Positions 7,771 through 15,368 of a DNA stretch of 64,000 bases are shown piece after piece (position 1 is the stretch's first letter; the number at the start of each line of letters is the position of its first letter). Source of the DNA: Marinobacterium rhizophilum. GTDB taxonomy: Bacteria > Pseudomonadota > Gammaproteobacteria > Pseudomonadales > Balneatricaceae. The stretch spans positions 3,658,001-3,722,000 of the forward strand of contig NZ_CP073347.1 of NCBI RefSeq assembly GCF_024397915.1, in the 5' to 3' direction. The position numbers were made by a program, and so were the translations under genes. The notes beneath the pieces were generated by a model, which was not told the DNA's origin, did not search any database, and was given only the letters and a program-made list of their open reading frames with translations.

Positions 7771-8604
7771 TCAGCCGTAGCGGCCGGTGATGTAGTCTTC
7801 GGTCTGCTTCTGTACCGGGTTGGTAAAGAGGGTATCCGTGACACCGAACTCGATCAGGTCACCCATGTACATGAAGGCGGTGTAGTCCGAAACCCGGGCT
7901 GCCTGCTGCATGTTGTGGGTTACGATGGCGATGGTGAAATCCTTTTTGAGGGCGTGGATCAGCTCTTCGATTTTCAGGGTCGAGATCGGGTCCAGGGCCG
8001 ATGCCGGTTCATCCAGCAGCAGAACTTCCGGCTTTACGGCGATGGTACGGGCGATAACCAGGCGCTGCTGCTGACCGCCGGACATGCCCAGGGCGCTCTC
8101 GTGCAGGCGATCCTTGACCTCATCCCAGAGGGCGGCGGAGCGCAGTGCCCATTCGACGGTATCATCGATCAGGCGTTTCTTCTTCAGGCCCTGAATGCGC
8201 AGGCCGTAGGCCACGTTTTCGTAGATGGACTTGGGGAAGGGGTTGGGCTTCTGGAACACCATGCCAACACGGCGACGCAGTTCGGCGACGTCCACCCCGC
8301 GACCGTAGATGTTGTTGTCGTCCAGCAGGATCTCGCCGTTGATGCGGCAGCCGTCCACCAGGTCGTTCATGCGGTTGAAGCAGCGCAGCAAGGTCGACTT
8401 GCCGCAGCCGGAGGGGCCGATAAAGGCCGTGACCCGGTTCTTCGGAATCTGCATGTTGATGCCGTGCAGCGCTTCCTTGTCGCCGTAGCTCAGGCGCAGA
8501 TCATTGACCCGCAGGGTGATTTCCTCGTCGTCCATGTTCAGTACACGGGGATCGCGCTTGAGCGAGGAAATGTCGATTGCATGGGATTTCATATTGCTAG
8601 TCAT
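7771..8604 (-). CDS. pstB: Phosphate ABC transporter ATP-binding protein PstB
   Basis: The 277-residue ATPase drives phosphate import. Visible motifs are Walker A GPSGCGKST, a Q-loop region GMVFQKPNPFPKS, the signature MSGGQQQRL, Walker B VLLLDEPASALDP, and the switch His in VTHNM. The stretch after Walker A, LLRCFNRMNDL, is the PstB-specific signature. It lies between pstA (38 bases) and phoU in the same operon. Confidence 0.97.
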   Translation of the reverse strand: MTSNMKSHAIDISSLKRDPRVLNMDDEEITLRVNDLRLSYGDKEALHGINMQIPKNRVTAFIGPSGCGKSTLLRCFNRMNDLVDGCRINGEILLDDNNIYGRGVDVAELRRRVGMVFQKPNPFPKSIYENVAYGLRIQGLKKKRLIDDTVEWALRSAALWDEVKDRLHESALGMSGGQQQRLVIARTIAVKPEVLLLDEPASALDPISTLKIEELIHALKKDFTIAIVTHNMQQAARVSDYTAFMYMGDLIEFGVTDTLFTNPVQKQTEDYITGRYG

Positions 8605-8642
8605 GTCTCAAACCTTTGTTAAGTCAGCACGTCAGGCCAGCG

Positions 8643-10331
8643 TTACATTTCAAGCGCTTTGTATTTCTCGCGCAGATGGTTGCGGATCGCGATGGCCGAG
8701 AAGTTCAGCAGGGCGATCACCACCACCAGCAGCAGCGCTGTGGCATAAACCAGCGGACGGGCCGCTTCCACGTTCGGACTCTGGAAACCCACATCATAGA
8801 TGTGGAAGCCCAGGTGCATGAATTTCTGATCAAGATGCAGGTACGGGTAGTTCATGTCCAGCGGCAGGCTCGGCGCCAGCTTGACCACACCCACCAGCAT
8901 CAGTGGTGCCACCTCACCGGCGGCCCGGGCAATGGCCAGGATAACACCGGTCATGATGGCGGGGCTTGCCATGGGCAGTACCACCTTCCACAGGGTTTCG
9001 GCCTTGGTGGCGCCCAGCGCCAGGGAGCCTTCGCGCACGGCACGGGGAATACGGCTAAGGCCTTCCTCGGTCGCCACAATGACCACCGGTACCGTGAGCA
9101 GTGCCAGGGTCAGGGACGCCCACATCAGGCCGCCGGTACCAAAGGTCGGTGACGGCTTGGCTTCGGGGAAGAACAGGTCATCGATATTCCCCCCCAGGAA
9201 GTAGACGAAAAAGCCCAGCCCGAAGACACCGTAAACAATGGAGGGGACACCGGCGAGGTTGTTCACCGCAATGCGCAGCACGCGGGTGGTGAAACCCTGG
9301 CGTGCATATTCGCGCAGGTAGACGGCGGCAATCACACCGAAGGGCGTTACCATCACGGACATCAGCAGCACCATCATGACGGTGCCGTAGATGGCCGGGA
9401 AGATGCCGCCTTCGGTATTGGCCTCACGGGGGTCGTCGGCGATGAACTCCCAGATCTTGGCCATGTAATGCAGGATCTTGTCACCCAGGTGCATGCTGTT
9501 GGGCAGGAAGGCGCGCACGACCTTGGACAGCTGTACTTCAACCGTGCGTCCGTCAGCCACCACGGCGACGAAGCTGTCCCGGTTCAGCGCGTTGCTCAGT
9601 TCCAGCAGTTCGACCTGCAGTACCTCATACTGGGCGTCCAGTTCGCTGCGACGGTCTTCGATCTCGGCGAAGGCCTGCACGTCGGTGCTGTTTTTCAGCT
9701 CCAGCGCGCGCTGCTTCAGGCGCAGGCGCTCCAGCTCGTAGTTGATGGAGCCGATAACGCCTTTCTGAATATCCTCGATCTGGTCGTGTAGTTCCTTGGC
9801 GCGAACAATGCGGCGCTGGAAATCCTGCCACAGTGCGTCGTACTCGGGGCCCGGTGCAACGCCGTCATGCTGTGCAACCAGCTCGCCATCCTGTTTGATG
9901 GCCTGCAGGTAGCCGTAGAGGTTGCCCCATTCATGCCGTTCGGCGACGAACATCGTCACCGGGTAGCTGCGTTCGGTGACATGGTCGTCCAGCGCCCAGA
10001 CAAAGTCGGTGCCGGTGACATCGCGGTTGCCGACCTTGAACAGGTCACGCTTCATGTGTTCGAGCCCGGCGGGAACATCCACCCCGGAATCGCGCAGCTG
10101 GGCGGCGGGTACAAACTCGGACTCCACCAGTTCGCCCACCAGCACGGAGCGCTGGCCGTTCTGATCGTAAGTCGCGCTGAGCACGTCGGCGGGCCAGAAG
10201 TGACCCAGGCCGCGTACGGCGATCAGGGCCAGCAGGCCCAGTACCATGATGATACAGATGGCCACGGCGCCGGCATTGAGCCAGACCCAGGGGGAGCCGG
10301 AGCGGGTCCAGTCGGAAACGGAAATTCTCAT
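8643..10331 (-). CDS. pstA: Phosphate ABC transporter permease PstA, long form with periplasmic coiled-coil insert
   Basis: The 562-residue product is nearly twice the length of E. coli PstA (296). An N-terminal membrane segment (about 20-42) is followed by a roughly 260-residue soluble insert (45-310). Residues 165-250 of it are rich in charged and leucine heptads and look like a coiled coil. The C-terminal 250 residues are the standard permease core: GTVMMVLLMSVMVTPFGVIAAVYLREYA and the EAA-loop LPMASPAIMTGVILAIARAAGE. The ATG at 10331 is used; a GTG one codon upstream (10334) is equally placed after AGGA. It lies 23 bases after pstC. Confidence 0.93.
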   Translation of the reverse strand: MRISVSDWTRSGSPWVWLNAGAVAICIIMVLGLLALIAVRGLGHFWPADVLSATYDQNGQRSVLVGELVESEFVPAAQLRDSGVDVPAGLEHMKRDLFKVGNRDVTGTDFVWALDDHVTERSYPVTMFVAERHEWGNLYGYLQAIKQDGELVAQHDGVAPGPEYDALWQDFQRRIVRAKELHDQIEDIQKGVIGSINYELERLRLKQRALELKNSTDVQAFAEIEDRRSELDAQYEVLQVELLELSNALNRDSFVAVVADGRTVEVQLSKVVRAFLPNSMHLGDKILHYMAKIWEFIADDPREANTEGGIFPAIYGTVMMVLLMSVMVTPFGVIAAVYLREYARQGFTTRVLRIAVNNLAGVPSIVYGVFGLGFFVYFLGGNIDDLFFPEAKPSPTFGTGGLMWASLTLALLTVPVVIVATEEGLSRIPRAVREGSLALGATKAETLWKVVLPMASPAIMTGVILAIARAAGEVAPLMLVGVVKLAPSLPLDMNYPYLHLDQKFMHLGFHIYDVGFQSPNVEAARPLVYATALLLVVVIALLNFSAIAIRNHLREKYKALEM

Positions 10332-10354
10332 CACATTAATCCTCAGTCACCCGA

Positions 10355-12631
10355 TTACAGAGAGCCATATTTCTGGCGCAGATGCTGGCGTATGCTCTCG
10401 GCCAGGGTATTCACCACGAAGGTGAACATGAACAGCACGAAGGCGGCCAGGAACAGGATGCGGAAGTGGGTGCTGCCGACTTCGGACTCCGGCATTTCCA
10501 CCGCGATATTGGCGGCCAGGGTACGCATGCCCTCAAAGATGTTTACATCCATGATGGGGGTGTTGCCGGTGGCCATCAGCACGATCATGGTTTCACCCAC
10601 CGCGCGCCCCATGCCGATCATCACCGCCGAGAAGATACCGGGGCTGGCGGTCGGCATGACCACCCGTACCAGGGTCTGCCAGGGGGTTGCACCCAGTGCC
10701 AGGGAGCCGTAGCTGAGGCTTTTCGGCACGGCGAAGATGGCATCCTCGGTGATCGAGAAGATGGTCGGAATCACGGCGAAGCCCATGGCGATACCCACCA
10801 CCAGGGCATTGCGCTGATCGTAGCTGATGCCCAGGGTCTGGCTGACCCACAGCCGCATGTCGCCGTTGAACAGCAGGTTTTCCACCGGACCGGCCAGTGC
10901 AAAGCTGAACCACGTAGCCAGTATGACGACCGGAATCAGCAGGGCGGCATCCCAGCCTTCGGGCAGCAGGAAGCGAATCCTGTTGGGCAGCTGCGCCCAG
11001 CCAAAGGCGAACGCCAGGATAGAGGCCGGGATCACCAGCAGAATCAGGAACACCGCGGCCAGGTTGAGTTCCATGAAGGGCGCCAGCCAGAGACCGGCCA
11101 GAAAGCCCAGAATGACCGTGGGCAGGGCTTCCATCAGCTCGATGACGGGCTTCACCTTGCGGCGCAGGCCCGGTGCCATGAAGTAGGCGGTGTAGATGGC
11201 ACCGCAGATCGCCAGCGGAGTGGCCAGCAGCATGGCATAAAAGGCGGCCTTGAGGGTGCCGAATGCCAGCGGCATCAGGCTGTATTTGGGCTCGAAATCA
11301 TTGTTGGCGGCCGAGGACTGCCATACGTAGGCCGGTTCCTCATAGCCTTCGTACCAGACCTTGTTCCAGAGCGCGCTCCAGGAAATGTCCGGGTGCTCGT
11401 TGTGAATGGCCCAGAAGCTCAGGTTGCCGTTGCGCTCAAGCAGCATGGCGTTGGAGCGCGGCGCATAGGCGATCTGGTCGGCGGGGCCATCAAGCAGCTT
11501 CTCGCTCAGCACGTTGCGCTCGGCGGTGGTGTTGAACAGTTTCAGGGTGCCTGTGTCGTCCAGGGTGGCGAAACCCTTGCGGCGGTGCTCGGTGGTAAAA
11601 CCGGACAGGGCTTCACCCCCGGTCTCGAAGCTGCGAATCGGGGTCAGCTGCCAGTCGCCCTGTTCGTCACGCACCAGGAACCACTGGGACACCCGGCCCC
11701 TGGCGTCGGCCAGCATCAGCGAGTTGCCACCGAGCAGAAGTTCGAATGCCTTGATGTCGCCGGTGGTGGCATTGATGATCTGGGTGATACTGGCGTCATT
11801 CGGGGCCTGCAGGTCGGCTACGGCCAGCTTGCCGCCCTGGGCGGCGATCAGCAGCCAGCGACGGTCCGGCATCAGTAGCAGCTTGGTGGCCTTGACGTTT
11901 GGCTGGGCCAGGCTGCTGGTTTCGATGTTGGTTTCCACTTCGCCGGTGAGGAAGTTTTCGGTCAGTTCGACATCGGTCTGGAACAGGTTCTGAGTATTGC
12001 CGCCGACCAGGCGCCAGCTTTCGCCATCACCATTGACGCTGAGCAGCTCCAGCGGGCTGTTTCCTACGGCAATGGGGTCGCTACCCAGCGGGTACGCGAG
12101 CTCCGGTGACAGCACGCGCACGCCATCGGGGTAGGAGGCCTTGTAGTCGTGACGCAGCACCAGGGCGCTGCCGTTGCTCAGGCCCAGGGCGAACAGGCGA
12201 CGGGCATCGGAGATGAGCGCGAAGCTGCTGATGGTCACGCCTTCAGGCAGGCTCAGCGTTTCCTGGCGCACAATATCGCCGCTGCGGGTATCGAAGAAGA
12301 TCGCTTCGGCGTCCCTGGTCAGGCGCAGACCGATTTCGGCCTGTTCTTCCATGGCCAGATACAGCGTATCGCCCTGACCCGGAACCGGGTAGGGGCTGAC
12401 TGCCTGGCCGTTCTGCTGCCAGGGCTCAACGGCAGCGGAACGGAACAGTGGCATTACTTCATACAGCAGATAGAAAAAGATCAGCAGAATGGCGACGATG
12501 ACACTGATGCCGCCGATACCGATGCCCAAGGTCGCAGCCCTGTCCTTCAGTGCGCGCATCTTGCGCTTGCGCCTGGCGGACGGGGTATTGAAATCGAGCT
12601 CGGGTACGCTAACTGTGGCTTCGTTGCTCAT
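10355..12631 (-). CDS. pstC: Phosphate ABC transporter permease PstC, long form with periplasmic domain
   Basis: The 758-residue permease has a basic cytoplasmic N-terminus, one membrane span (about 37-60) and a soluble domain of about 380 residues. The C-terminal permease core begins near YSLMPLAFGTLKAAFYAML. The soluble domain repeats short blade-like segments (for example FALISDARRLFALGLSNGSALVL and LLLMPDRRWLLIAAQGGKLAVADL) suggestive of a beta-propeller. The permease EAA motif is VVMPTASPGIFSAVMIGMGRAVGET. E. coli PstC is 319 residues, so the added domain is a clear difference. It is preceded by its own Pho box (12685-12702). Confidence 0.93.
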   Translation of the reverse strand: MSNEATVSVPELDFNTPSARRKRKMRALKDRAATLGIGIGGISVIVAILLIFFYLLYEVMPLFRSAAVEPWQQNGQAVSPYPVPGQGDTLYLAMEEQAEIGLRLTRDAEAIFFDTRSGDIVRQETLSLPEGVTISSFALISDARRLFALGLSNGSALVLRHDYKASYPDGVRVLSPELAYPLGSDPIAVGNSPLELLSVNGDGESWRLVGGNTQNLFQTDVELTENFLTGEVETNIETSSLAQPNVKATKLLLMPDRRWLLIAAQGGKLAVADLQAPNDASITQIINATTGDIKAFELLLGGNSLMLADARGRVSQWFLVRDEQGDWQLTPIRSFETGGEALSGFTTEHRRKGFATLDDTGTLKLFNTTAERNVLSEKLLDGPADQIAYAPRSNAMLLERNGNLSFWAIHNEHPDISWSALWNKVWYEGYEEPAYVWQSSAANNDFEPKYSLMPLAFGTLKAAFYAMLLATPLAICGAIYTAYFMAPGLRRKVKPVIELMEALPTVILGFLAGLWLAPFMELNLAAVFLILLVIPASILAFAFGWAQLPNRIRFLLPEGWDAALLIPVVILATWFSFALAGPVENLLFNGDMRLWVSQTLGISYDQRNALVVGIAMGFAVIPTIFSITEDAIFAVPKSLSYGSLALGATPWQTLVRVVMPTASPGIFSAVMIGMGRAVGETMIVLMATGNTPIMDVNIFEGMRTLAANIAVEMPESEVGSTHFRILFLAAFVLFMFTFVVNTLAESIRQHLRQKYGSL

Positions 12632-12684
12632 GGCACTCGGTCCCCGGAAGTCTTGAATTTACGGCGGCTACAATAATGCAGTTA

Positions 12685-12702
12685 TATGACGCTTTTGTTA
12701 CA
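12685..12702 (-). promoter_or_regulatory. Second Pho box, upstream of pstC
   Basis: On the minus strand TGTAACA, four bases, CGTCATA form two 7-bp repeats at 11-bp spacing, each one mismatch from the ideal half-site. The element lies 54 bases before the pstC start and just downstream of a terminator-like hairpin. It would restart transcription of pstCAB-phoU under phosphate starvation. A -10 candidate is the AT-rich stretch about 10 bases on. Confidence 0.6.
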
Positions 12703-12711
12703 GGCCGCAGA

Positions 12712-12750
12712 CAATAAAATGCAGGGATACCGTTGCCAGTATCCCTGCAT
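12712..12750 (-). terminator. Perfect 12-bp hairpin with T-rich tail after pstS
   Basis: Read on the minus strand, ATGCAGGGATAC and GTATCCCTGCAT pair perfectly (12719-12730 with 12739-12750) around an 8-base loop and are followed by TTTTATTGT. It lies 60 bases after the pstS stop and before pstC. It fits a partial terminator or 3' stabiliser that keeps pstS mRNA more abundant than the permease mRNA. Confidence 0.75.
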
Positions 12751-12810
12751 GTCACATGCTTGGCATCTTTCCCCGCCGGCGTCAGGCCGAAGCGGGGGAA
12801 GGTGCAAGCA

Positions 12811-13782
12811 TTACAGGCCCAGAGCGGCCATCTGCTTCTCGACAACCTTGGCGGGCAGCGGGATGTAGCCGTCTTTCACGACCACTTCCTGACCGGCCTT
12901 GGACATGACCAACTTGAGGAACTCGCGCTCCAGCGGCTGCAGGTCGGCGCCCGGCTTCTTGTTGATGTAAACGTACAGTGAACGGGCCAGCGGGTACTTG
13001 CCGGTTACGGCGTTTTCCGGAGTGGCGTCTACGAATTCATCACCGGCTTTCTTGGCCAGCGGCAGAGCGCGTACGGAAGCGGTCTTGTAACCGATACCGG
13101 AGTAGCCCAGGCCGTTCAGTGAAGTGGAGACAGACTGGACAACAGATGCAGAGCCCGGCTGTTCGTTAACGTTGTTGCGGAAGTCGCCCTTGCACAGCGC
13201 CTTTTCCTTGAAGTAGCCGTAGGTGCCGGAAACCGAGTTGCGACCGAACAGCTGGATGCTCTTGTCTGCCAGAGCGCCTTCCATGCCCAGCTGGCCCCAG
13301 CTGGAAACGTCATCGGCGGCACCGCACTTGCGAGTGGACGAGAACACGGCGTCAACCTGATCGATGGTCATGCCAGCGATGGGGTTGTCCTTGTGAGCGA
13401 ACACGGCCAGGGCGTCGATGGCGACAGCAACAGGCGTTGGCTTGTAGCCGTATTTCTGTTCGAAGGCTTCCAGTTCCTTGTCCTTCATCATGCGGGACAT
13501 GGGGCCGATGTTGGACGTGCCTTCGGTCAGTGCGGGGGGCGCAGTAGAAGAGCCGGCGGCCTGAATCTGGATGTTGACGTTGGGGTACAGGCGCTTGAAC
13601 TCTTCAGCCCAGAGGGTCATCAGGTTGGCCAGGGTGTCGGAGCCGACGCTGGACAGGTTACCGGAGACGCCCGATGCCTTTTCGTAAGTCGGCAGGTTGG
13701 CGTCCAGCAGATCGGAGGCGTTGGCGGTCAGGCAGGTTGCCGAGATGGCAACGGCTGAGAGCAGCTTTTTCATCGGTGTCAT
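12811..13782 (-). CDS. pstS: Phosphate ABC transporter substrate-binding protein PstS
   Basis: The 323-residue periplasmic protein captures phosphate for PstCAB. A signal peptide (MTPMKKLLSAVAISATCLTANA, predicted cut before SDLL) precedes the mature chain. Ligand-binding segments are recognisable: VGSDTLANLM, AAGSSTAPPAL, TSNIGPMSRMM and RNSVSGTYGYFKEK. The start at 13782 is favoured by AGGAG six bases upstream; an ATG three codons later is possible. A Pho box with a -10 sits directly upstream, so strong induction in low phosphate is expected. Confidence 0.96.
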   Translation of the reverse strand: MTPMKKLLSAVAISATCLTANASDLLDANLPTYEKASGVSGNLSSVGSDTLANLMTLWAEEFKRLYPNVNIQIQAAGSSTAPPALTEGTSNIGPMSRMMKDKELEAFEQKYGYKPTPVAVAIDALAVFAHKDNPIAGMTIDQVDAVFSSTRKCGAADDVSSWGQLGMEGALADKSIQLFGRNSVSGTYGYFKEKALCKGDFRNNVNEQPGSASVVQSVSTSLNGLGYSGIGYKTASVRALPLAKKAGDEFVDATPENAVTGKYPLARSLYVYINKKPGADLQPLEREFLKLVMSKAGQEVVVKDGYIPLPAKVVEKQMAALGL

Positions 13783-13830
13783 GGTTAGCTCCTGATAGAA
13801 ATTGAGTGTCAGCGTTCTGTGTTGGACGTC

Positions 13831-13863
13831 ACTATAGGGTTGCTCTGTGACACTAATGTGACA
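13831..13863 (-). promoter_or_regulatory. Pho box and -10 of the pstS promoter
   Basis: Minus-strand TGTCACA, TTAG, TGTCACA (13846-13863) is a perfect pair of identical 7-bp repeats at 11-bp period, as PhoB requires. Nine bases downstream is TATAGT (13831-13836), the -10. The transcript would carry roughly 40 bases of leader before the pstS ribosome site. Confidence 0.88.
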
Positions 13864-13996
13864 TCGCCCTGCCGGGCGGCGGATTTCATGACCCAGGGCC
13901 CGCCGGTCTGCAGGGGGGGCCTTTTGGGGTAGTGATTTGTGCGCTTGCGAAGATTACACTCTGTGCATTCAAAAATTTCAGGTTGGAAGATCGATC

Positions 13997-14395
13997 ATGT
14001 CCAGTAATGATGAACAGAACCCGCTGCCCGATGGCGAACTGAGTCTCAAGCTGCCGGCCAGCAACCAGGCAACCAACATGTTTGGCGATGTCTACGGCGG
14101 CTGGGTTGTGGCGCGGGCTGTGGAGGCAGCAGAAATTCGTGCTGCCAAGATTGCCGAGGGGCGTATCGCCACGGTCTCGGTGGGGGGCATGGATTTTCTG
14201 TCGCCGGTGCTGGTGGGCACCATCCTGAGCTTCTATACAAGGATTATCGAGCTGGGAAACAGCTCGGCGCGTATCGCCGTGGAGGTCTGGGGTCGCTGCC
14301 CGGATGGACGGGAGCTGCGCAAGGTGACCGAAACCGAGTGTGTACAGGTAGCGATTGACCAGCATGGCCATATCCGGCAGTTGCCGGCGCAGTAA
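13997..14395 (+). CDS. Acyl-CoA thioesterase, hotdog fold (YciA-like)
   Basis: The 132-residue protein has the acyl-CoA hydrolase hotdog arrangement. An N-terminal strand ends LKLPASNQATNMFGDVYGGWVVARAVEAAEI, containing the NxxGDVxGGW helix-lead motif with its catalytic Asp. Next come VSVGGMDFLSPVLVGTILSFYTRI and AVEVWGRC. This resembles YciA/YbgC-type thioesterases that cleave fatty acyl-CoA. ATG 13997 is chosen because GGAAG lies 8-9 bases before it and the family starts here. It is transcribed away from pstS. Confidence 0.85.
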   Translation: MSSNDEQNPLPDGELSLKLPASNQATNMFGDVYGGWVVARAVEAAEIRAAKIAEGRIATVSVGGMDFLSPVLVGTILSFYTRIIELGNSSARIAVEVWGRCPDGRELRKVTETECVQVAIDQHGHIRQLPAQ

Positions 14396-14500
14396 TCGCC
14401 TCCCGCGTGGTCTTGCGGTTGTGCCATGTCAGCTGAACAATGCCGGACTTTAATGGACTAACAGGGCCCGGCTTGGCCTGCGCTATGGAGATGGCACACA

Positions 14501-15349
14501 ATGCGACGTTTAAAACTGCTCAGGATGGCACTGTCGACACTGCTCGGCTGGCGCCGCCAGGGGTATTTCCTGCCGTACCGCTATGCCGATCAGCTACCGG
14601 TGGCGACACCGTCCTATGGTGCGATCGAGCAATTGCTGGCGCGCCATGAAGCGCAGTTCGCCCAGCAGCTGGCTGCGCTGGACGCCTTCGCGGTGCAGCT
14701 GCAAAGCTTTAATCATACCCAGCCGCCCTCGCCGCGCTGGCAGCAGAGCTGGTTTCCCCGTCTGGATGGGGCTATTGCCTATGGCCTGACGCGGCTGCAG
14801 CGCCCGCGCCTTATTATCGAGGTGGGATCGGGTCATTCCACCCGCTTCTTTTACCGGGCCTGTCGGGACGAGGGGCTGGATACCGAGCTGCTGTGCATCG
14901 ACCCGGCGCCACGGGCCGATATCAAGGCGCTGAACCTGACGCTGATTCCCACGCCTGTGCAACAAACCGATCTGGCGCTGTTTCAGCGTTTGCAGCCAGG
15001 CGACATGCTGTTTATTGATTCCAGCCACCTGCTGCTGCCAGGCTCGGATGTCGACTGGCTGCTGAACCGGGTCTGGCCGTTGCTGGCCACCGGTGTGCTG
15101 GTGCATTTTCATGACATCCTGCTGCCCGACGACTACCCGGCCCGGTGGCGCTGGCGCGGCTACAACGAACAGCAGGGCGTGGCGCCGCTATTGACCAGCG
15201 GTGCCGCAGAGCCGGTCTGGGCCAGCCATTATGTGGTCAGCCGCATGCCGGTGCCGTTGCAGGGCAGCTTTGTGGCAGGGCTGCCGATGCCGGATGAGGC
15301 GCTGGAAACCAGTCTCTGGCTGCGCAAGACCGTGCCGGCTGTCGAATAG
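14501..15349 (+). CDS. Class I SAM-dependent methyltransferase-like protein
   Basis: This 282-residue protein has a Rossmann methyltransferase core beginning at RPRLIIEVGSGHSTRFFYRA, where VGSGHSTRF is the SAM-binding motif I. An acidic strand end (LLCIDPAP) and a later LQPGDMLFIDSSHLLLPGSDVDWLLNRVWPLL region follow, as in the Methyltransf_24 group. Its substrate is not evident. The N-terminal 90 residues are basic then helical. It is convergent with uvrD, 19 bases apart, and is probably not in an operon with the thioesterase. Confidence 0.75.
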   Translation: MRRLKLLRMALSTLLGWRRQGYFLPYRYADQLPVATPSYGAIEQLLARHEAQFAQQLAALDAFAVQLQSFNHTQPPSPRWQQSWFPRLDGAIAYGLTRLQRPRLIIEVGSGHSTRFFYRACRDEGLDTELLCIDPAPRADIKALNLTLIPTPVQQTDLALFQRLQPGDMLFIDSSHLLLPGSDVDWLLNRVWPLLATGVLVHFHDILLPDDYPARWRWRGYNEQQGVAPLLTSGAAEPVWASHYVVSRMPVPLQGSFVAGLPMPDEALETSLWLRKTVPAVE

Positions 15350-15368
15350 GTGCTGGCCGGGCCCTGCG

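Noticed and set aside
14440..14649. Frame starting before the methyltransferase
   Set aside because: It overlaps the longer, better supported methyltransferase frame and has no ribosome site.
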